Positions 58,414 to 64,000 of a DNA stretch of 64,000 nucleotides are shown here, in pieces. This DNA is from Nemania diffusa (lineage: Eukaryota > Ascomycota > Sordariomycetes > Xylariales > Xylariaceae). Position numbers and translations under genes: made by a program. Below the pieces are notes generated by a model, which was not told where the DNA came from, searched no databases, and saw nothing but the letters and a program-made list of their open reading frames with translations. The stretch lies in the NCBI GenBank assembly GCA_038501195.1, contig JBBPUQ010000004.1, forward strand, positions 992,001 to 1,056,000. Direction: 5' to 3'. Numbering within the stretch: the first letter of the stretch is position 1; every line of letters begins with the position of its first letter.

Positions 58414-59320
58414 AATCCTAGGAAAGTAGCTACGTGGCGAGGAGGAATCCCGTTCGGCATTCAAGTGAAATAGATTTCACATGCAGAGCGCGTCCAGGAA
58501 CTCCAACAACCACCTATGTCACTTTTCTCTTATTGAGTGGTAAAAGACCTAGGAGGGTCTTGCTATCGGCTCATATGATAGGGTGATAGCATATGTCAGG
58601 TTCTCATAAGGAAGTAACTAGTTACTCTATTTCTCCTAACCTTTCAGGCGATTTGTCGTAGAATGTATGGTCTCAAGACAAGAGAAAAGTAATATGTGGT
58701 GTTATAACGATATTACTTGTCCAGGCTTACAACGCCTGAGGACTTGGGTAGGAGCAGTGCTATGTACCCCCAAATCTAGGTCATCGACTAGCATAATAAC
58801 GAATTGAATGGCACCAATAAGGATACAAAATCCGCCATATAACCTGCAGCGAGGTCTTTGTACTCCTGCTTTATGTAATAAATGTGTTACTTACATGCCA
58901 AGGAGCAAATTCTTTCGAATAATTTAACATAAAAGTACTTGAATAAAACCACTTTATTACCCTACCGCATTTATAAAGCTTACTTAGGTACATATAATGT
59001 TAAATTATAAACATGTTTGCAGTTAGGTTTCAAGTGGCTACATTTGTAAGGCGTTTTTTCACCTTGCTATTGAAAACTACAGGAATAGCCGAAATTTGTA
59101 CATAGAGGGGCTACGTAGGTCTTGGTGAGACCCCCTAGATCACCTGCAGCTTGCCATTAATACAGTACGCTTGAGATCTCAGTATGCTTGGACTTATGTA
59201 GGGTCAGCTCTGCTCCTGCCTGAGTCCTTAGGCGCCATTGATCTGGACAAGTACAACAGCAGGTGACATATAACACAACCAACGAAGAAACGGTATAGCT
59301 TACTGAGACTGTCTCAAAAC
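58414..59320. other. Divergent intergenic region in the motif-sharing cluster
   Basis: The promoter of the membrane-protein gene lies here, and probably that of the next rightward gene. No clear control element was recognised. Confidence 0.5.
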
Positions 59321-59812
59321 ATGGAACCTATAGGATTTCATCATATCCACCAACGGCGAGCGCGGGCAGTGATAGAAGAAGTTCGACATATGCTTAACGG
59401 TAGTGACATAAAGCCCCCCTTCCCCCTTCCCCCCTCCCCCCAACTTTTAATGTACGGATATGATCTACATGCTAGATTTAGAACGCCGGAATTAGATATA
59501 AGACTGCGTATCTATTGGAATGCACGTTACATCCAGCTCGCTAGGACCGCAGGCGAAGCCCATCTTGAGAAGTTGCCTGAGCCTACAGAGGAGTCGAATC
59601 CTCTCAGTGGCAGGATGACAATTACAATATGCAATACTACTGTTCGAAGCTTGAGCGATATATTTTCCTGTAACATGATAGGGCGAGTAGCTTGTAGGAT
59701 GCGTTATCTTGCCTTCGGCGTAGGATATTGTAACTTCCCTTTCTCGTATACTGCGTATTCACTCCTAACGGAGGGGATGATTGCCTACCGTGTATGGCAT
59801 ATGACGACCTAA
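59321..59812 (+). CDS. Hypothetical protein, up to 163 residues, boundaries uncertain
   Basis: ATG 59321 opens MEPIGFHHIHQRRARAVIEE, then PFPLPPSPQLLMYGYDLHAR and LDIRLRIYWNARYIQLARTA. The first about 95 residues look like real protein. The last 60 (after ESNPLSG) change character and may be intron or 3' sequence read through. I do not recognise a family and see no Q-x-I-G motif. It lies between two genes that do share the motif. Confidence 0.4.
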   Translation: MEPIGFHHIHQRRARAVIEEVRHMLNGSDIKPPFPLPPSPQLLMYGYDLHARFRTPELDIRLRIYWNARYIQLARTAGEAHLEKLPEPTEESNPLSGRMTITICNTTVRSLSDIFSCNMIGRVACRMRYLAFGVGYCNFPFSYTAYSLLTEGMIAYRVWHMTT

Positions 59813-60053
59813 TCAGAGTGAAGGGGGCCTTGGAAGAAATTGTCATTGATAATCTACCTAGGTATATATATACTAAGTATTTAAAGCTCGGGCAGACCCT
59901 CTACCTACATTTCTTCCTCTCTCTGCCGGTGGCTAACACTGATAAATACCAGACCGAAAATTCCGACCCTAGATCCGCGAGGTGGTGTCCCCTAAGGCTT
60001 CAGCATTATTTCATCTTTGTTTTTAGTACAAATCACTATCATCATATCTCATC

Positions 60054-60722
60054 ATGAACACACAATACCCGTCGTTTGGCGGCCAAAGTCAGCCATGGCG
60101 AACCCCATACCCAGTGATGGTTAGTGGGTATGCGTATGATTCGTCTGTTGCCGAGCCCCAACAGCACGGCAATCGCTACGCCCAGCTTACCTACGATGCA
60201 GATTACATTGCAACAGCTGGCAACATGAATCTTGCCTACGGTTTGGGATACAATGCAATACCTGGCAACATGAATCAAAGACGGCGTCCCCACGACCAGT
60301 CTAGTTACACCAGAGACCCCGTGTTGTCTGAAACCAACCCTGATCAATCTGACGACTTCGCTGTTGACGAAGGACTATCCACTGAGAGTGCATACAGACA
60401 GCCCGATTATCGACAGGGCTATCAACCTACACAGCTGGAAGGCAATGTGCAGCGTGGTGACAAAAACCAGTACGTGGGAATCCGAATAGGGGCGGGACTC
60501 AGAATTCCCGACGACAAGATGTTAAAAGCCAGTGCAAACCTGTCGCTTCGCAACAACGTCCTTGCGCGCCAGGGTGGTGGTAACCAGGTCATTGGCCAGT
60601 CAGTGGGCTACGGCGGGCTTCCCAGTGCATTCTCTGGCCAGTACCAAGGCAACATCAATGAGGGACCTGGCCACCAAATGATAGGCATCTCGTTTGAAAG
60701 TTGGGCTGAATCTCAAAATTAG
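60054..60722 (+). CDS. Soluble three-motif protein (Q-x-[IV]-G repeats), no N-terminal effector domain
   Basis: A single exon encodes 222 residues. I do not recognise a named family. Residues 1-75 are Tyr/Asn/Gly-rich and hold a doubled GNMN word (ATAGNMNLAYGLGYNAIPGN). A polar linker leads to the C-terminal domain (residues 129-215). It carries three motif units centred on Gln139 (GDKNQYVGIRIG), Gln178 (GGGNQVIGQSVG) and Gln208 (GPGHQMIGISFE), spaced 39 and 30 residues apart. The same domain, with spacing 40 and 30, ends the protein encoded 655 bp downstream on the same strand. Repeated short Gly-Asn/Thr-Gln-x-Ile-Gly units suggest stacked beta-arches, as in signalling amyloids; that is inference. 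The gene could be an adaptor, template or decoy for its neighbour. Confidence 0.75.
   Translation: MNTQYPSFGGQSQPWRTPYPVMVSGYAYDSSVAEPQQHGNRYAQLTYDADYIATAGNMNLAYGLGYNAIPGNMNQRRRPHDQSSYTRDPVLSETNPDQSDDFAVDEGLSTESAYRQPDYRQGYQPTQLEGNVQRGDKNQYVGIRIGAGLRIPDDKMLKASANLSLRNNVLARQGGGNQVIGQSVGYGGLPSAFSGQYQGNINEGPGHQMIGISFESWAESQN
60438..60705 (+). repeat. Three-unit motif domain, copy 1
   Basis: Encodes residues 129-217 of the 222-residue protein. Matched positions with copy 2 include NV[QH]RG, [NT]Q-x-[IV]-G, NQVIG/TQVIG, FSG and the end GxQxIGISFE. Confidence 0.8.
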
Positions 60723-61377
60723 GGCAGGAGTGGAGTCCATAACTAGTTTTTTTCTTTCTTACCAGGCAATTCATTATGCCATATCTTGAGATTACGACTA
60801 AATTCTACATTGCGGCTTTAAATCACATCTCTGCGTCCCCCCCCTTAAATCTGGTATAGTGCTCAACATGTACGCCTTACATCCTGCATGCACAACTATT
60901 GGCCTGCTAATACTATAGCGGAGAATGGGGGGTAGACTTAGGTAAGCGATAGCAGGCACAGTTGTATATGTAGAGCTCAGATTCAGTTGTAAGCTATTTA
61001 AAATCTGTACCACTCGCTGCTTATACTGTTGGGAGCCTTTGTAGCTGCAATGATGACTGGCCAAATTTTGGATAGCCACTGCCCAGGGCCCCTCACTCCC
61101 CTAGACACCCGCACCGCGCCACGATGCTGAGCGCTCCGTAGCATTGATAAATCATGATGCCACGAATTAGTACCCGAGTAGTAAAAACGGCGTTGCTTTT
61201 CTTATCTATCACTATGTGTTAGCTGATGAAGTGCCTCGCAGAAATGCAAATTATGAGGCTCCGATGAACCTTGTATAAACAAGGACCTGAATCCTATATT
61301 TCGGCTCTACGACCCCACATTTAGCATCCTACTCTAGCACCATTGACCTGGTATTAGGTCTACAGTAGTCTGAAAAA
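60723..61377. promoter_or_regulatory. Spacer between the two tandem motif genes
   Basis: This contains the 3' region of the first gene and the promoter of the second. The start codon of the second gene is in strong context (GAAAAAATGGCC). No specific site was recognised. Confidence 0.4.
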
Positions 61378-62514
61378 ATGGCCTCGGTTTTTGGCACTAT
61401 TGTGGCCGGAGCTCAGGTCGTAGACTATACATTACAAATTTGCGAAGCTATCAACAGCATCGCCCAGGCTGCTGGGAATAAAAAGCGATACCAAAAGACA
61501 GGCCAACAGCTAAAAGAGATTATAGAGCAAATACGCGAGAGCCCCCACCTTCAGACGCCCATCATCCTGGACTGTACGGATCATTTGATCAATACCATCA
61601 ATGATACCCACCAGCAGCTATGTCGACAAAGAAGGAGCCAGTTCATAGCTTCTATATCCTTCGCAATGAAACAGAAGAAATACGACAGCATATTCAGTGA
61701 CTTTGAACGTCAGAAGACCACCTTGGCGCTCTACATATCCCAGCTCAATAACGATAGGCTTGGGGAAATCACCCCTACGGTGAACAAAATTTGGACCAAG
61801 CTTGAGTGCATTCCCGAGCAACAAGTGACAGACGAGGAGATACATCAAAAGGAACAGGACACAGTCCTGATCCAAGAATGCGACCACACTGCTGCGAGAC
61901 CATCCGCCACAAGACCCGTGGTGAAGTGTCTCGGCAGGCAGGGGCAAGAGAATACCCAAGCACCTCTCTACCATCAGATCCAGAATCACTATGAGAAATT
62001 ATCCCGCAGCTCGGGACGAAATGCACCTCACCAATCAACAGCTTCGCCATGTTCGGGATCCCCGAGAGGAGACGCCAAGCGGGAAAGTGCAATTTGCCTA
62101 ACTGATAACAACTCTATGCGAGGGAAGATGTATCTCGAGGATTCTACAAGGCTACCGCCTCCCAGTATCCAGGGGGGCTCGTCTGACGACGCTGCGCAAG
62201 AAATGAATGCTTCCCATCCCCTGAAGCCCAGCCCCGTCACAGAATTCAAAGCGAACGTTCACAGGGGCGGCGGCACACAAACCATAGGTGTCCACCTAGG
62301 ACCAAACGCCAGCATGACAGGAGTGACGGACGCCGACATGCTGAGGGCGACGTCGAGCTTCCTGGCGCATGCCAACATATTCGCGGGAGATGGCACGCAA
62401 GTCATAGGAGAGCTAGTACAGTCCGGGGCTACGCCTCGGCAGTTTTCTGGCCATTACTACAATAACTATCATGAGGGGTCCGGCAATCAGGTTATTGGAA
62501 TTTCCTTCGAATGA
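61378..62514 (+). CDS. SesA/HeLo-like domain protein with C-terminal three-motif domain
   Basis: A single exon encodes 378 residues. The N-terminal about 150 residues form a helical domain starting MASVFGTIVAGAQVVDYTLQ. They include KKRYQKTGQQLKEIIEQIRE and ERQKTTLALYISQLNN, the style of SesA/HeLo-like domains. Such domains serve as effector or adaptor modules of fungal NLR pathways and in some members act on membranes in cell death. A disordered linker (about 155-285) leads to the domain shared with the 60,054 gene, with motif glutamines at 301 (GGGTQTIGVHLG), 341 (GDGTQVIGELVQ) and 371 (GSGNQVIGISFE, ending the protein). Effector domain first and repeat motif last is the classic layout of amyloid-triggered fungal effectors such as HET-S and HELLP. 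The function here is inferred from layout, not shown. Confidence 0.75.
   Translation: MASVFGTIVAGAQVVDYTLQICEAINSIAQAAGNKKRYQKTGQQLKEIIEQIRESPHLQTPIILDCTDHLINTINDTHQQLCRQRRSQFIASISFAMKQKKYDSIFSDFERQKTTLALYISQLNNDRLGEITPTVNKIWTKLECIPEQQVTDEEIHQKEQDTVLIQECDHTAARPSATRPVVKCLGRQGQENTQAPLYHQIQNHYEKLSRSSGRNAPHQSTASPCSGSPRGDAKRESAICLTDNNSMRGKMYLEDSTRLPPPSIQGGSSDDAAQEMNASHPLKPSPVTEFKANVHRGGGTQTIGVHLGPNASMTGVTDADMLRATSSFLAHANIFAGDGTQVIGELVQSGATPRQFSGHYYNNYHEGSGNQVIGISFE
62254..62511 (+). repeat. Three-unit motif domain, copy 2
   Basis: Encodes the last about 87 residues of the SesA/HeLo-like protein and aligns over its full length with copy 1 with one-residue spacing differences. The DNA has diverged while the motif residues stay, which suggests selection on the protein. 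Confidence 0.8.
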
Positions 62515-64000
62515 TAAGACGGGTGAAAAATCAAGAGCTACCCTAATTCATGACAAGCATCAATTTGCGGCAAAACAGAACGCAGGGTTCCCAATTGGAT
62601 TTTCCGCTAGTGAGTTTCCAATCTCGGAAGGTTCAGATACCTGAATCTAGGACTCTCAGGATTGCGGATAAGAGTAAAATGTGCGCTTTGTTGGCCGCCG
62701 CTGTGTTCTCATAGTGGGGGTGGAGAGCCACCTTGGTTACTTGTAGACTCTATTCGTAGATGAAGCTATTTTAACACCGGCTTTACCAAAGCTCTGACCT
62801 GCTCTAGCTCTACCTAATTTCAAGAGAAAACTAGAGTAGATCTGAGCAATCTAAAACTGTTATTTAAATATACGGTCTGCTAAGGGACGAATTAAGGAAA
62901 TATGGTGGGCAAGGCAGGAGTTTCTTTTGCGGTCTTATGTACATATGTTAGGTGCATAGTAACCACCAATACTTGTATGGTTGTAATAGTTGTAACACCA
63001 CTTATAAATACTTTTTTTCTAGTGAAAGCTGCTGTTAAGATCGTGTACCTACAGGTAACACCCAATCGCTAGTACCTATTGGACCTGACCTCAACCTCAA
63101 CACTCGGCTTATCTCTTATTTAGTCACGACACAGACGAATCGCCGCAAAAGAAATTTGCCACTCGACTGCAAACGCTGACACCAAACAGAGGCGTCATTA
63201 ATCCTAACATTACCTATTCACCGAAAATCAAGGGCTAGACTGCCAAACCCCCGAGGTTGACTACCTACTTCAACACGAACATCCACGATCGGGATGGCTG
63301 CACTTGCTGACTGAAGGAGGCGCCCCCTCGATGCGCCAAACCCCTCACGGTTGAACCCACTGATTACTATTTTTGCTTATGAGATACGGAACGACATACG
63401 CTTTGTGTGCGTTATTCCTCTCGGCTCTGCGTCGCATTTATCCATTTGGTGCTCTGGTCATGGTTGACACGCCTCGTCAACACAAGGTCGTAGGGGCAGC
63501 TTTTGAAGTCATAACCGGCCATCATAAAACGCCTTACTATAATTAGATAAGCCTCTTTTTAGAGGGAGACTGGAGGGATTATAGACTGCAAAACAGAGGC
63601 AACAGCTTCATAGAGCCTTACACTCTTGTGTATTAGTAGGTAGTCATGTTCATAGGGATATGGGCGGGGTGGCCTGGACTCATGTCTGGGTCGCGTCAGC
63701 TGATTAAGCTACTACGTTAAGTAGGCATAGCTGCAGATAGAGCTGCTGAAACCGAGCAGGAATTAATTACTTAACCAATCAATCAATCAATCAATCAATG
63801 TACCTAACTGCAGAAACGATCTCGCCAGGAAAAAAAGATGTTGTATTCGAAATGGAGGAACTGCAGCGGCCAGCCGTACAAACAGCCAGCTAAAACTGTA
63901 GTGGTCTTACTCCCCCACTCCTTCGTTTTCCATGCACCTACCCCCTACTGTCTGTGTTTGTATCTATTTAGACATGGGTGCTAACTAGTTAGGTAGAAGG
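62515..64000. other. Intergenic sequence to window end
   Basis: No gene was seen. A tetranucleotide repeat (AATC, about six units) lies at 63,775-63,799. Any further member of the cluster, such as an NLR gene, would have to lie beyond the window. Confidence 0.5.
63775..63799 (+). repeat. (AATC)n microsatellite
   Basis: About six perfect AATC/CAAT units in tandem, in non-coding DNA. Confidence 0.9.

Noticed and set aside
57408..62514. Assignment of the Q-x-[IV]-G unit to the RHIM or PP class
   Set aside because: The RHIM core has Gln directly followed by a hydrophobic residue and Gly. Here there is an extra residue, so I left the class open rather than name it.

Overview
The window is nuclear DNA of a filamentous ascomycete (Pezizomycotina, most likely Sordariomycetes). 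The evidence is short introns with GTRNGT donors and CTAAC-type branch points, a long gene-poor AT-leaning background rich in TACCTA/TAGGTA words, and fungus-specific genes such as PRM1, a Pex14/17-type peroxin, INO80 subunit Ies2, cyclin C (SSN8) and Syn8. No bacterial-style operons, rRNA, tRNA or CRISPR array were recognised.

The left and middle part (about 1.9-46 kb) is a housekeeping region with widely spaced genes. In order: an unrecognised nuclear-looking protein with C-terminal tandem repeats (-), Ies2 (-), a Pex14-like peroxin (+), PRM1 (-), a hypothetical protein (+), a coiled-coil protein (+), a small mitochondrial protein (+), the SNARE Syn8 (-), a MetE-like zinc methyltransferase homologue (+), a three-KH-domain RNA-binding protein (-), a disordered conserved fungal protein (-), cyclin C/SSN8 (-) and an eight-exon calcium-regulated mitochondrial carrier (+). 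I rebuilt exon structures by hand for the spliced genes; in each rebuilt model, except where stated, the exon lengths sum to a whole number of codons.

The right part (about 49-62.5 kb) is different: accessory, repeat-rich and partly decayed. It holds a SesA-like gene with paired 22-residue repeats and a probable frameshift, a frameshifted small gene, a stand-alone purine-nucleoside-phosphorylase-like protein that has lost its catalytic motif, and a gene remnant split by an 835-bp foldback MITE. It ends with three neighbouring genes that share a G-x-[NTDH]-Q-x-[IV]-G motif. One of the three is a predicted type II membrane protein carrying two motifs in its presumed cytosolic tail. One is a small soluble protein with three motifs. 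One joins a SesA/HeLo-like N-terminal domain to the same three-motif C-terminal domain. SesA and PNP-like domains are typical effector or N-terminal domains of fungal NLR (STAND) proteins, and shared short repeats between neighbours are the hallmark of NLR-linked amyloid signalling. No NACHT or NB-ARC gene lies in the window. My main proposal is that 57.4-62.5 kb encodes an amyloid-type signalling cluster in which a surface protein, rather than an NLR, may carry the template motif. This is inference from sequence pattern, not a demonstrated system.
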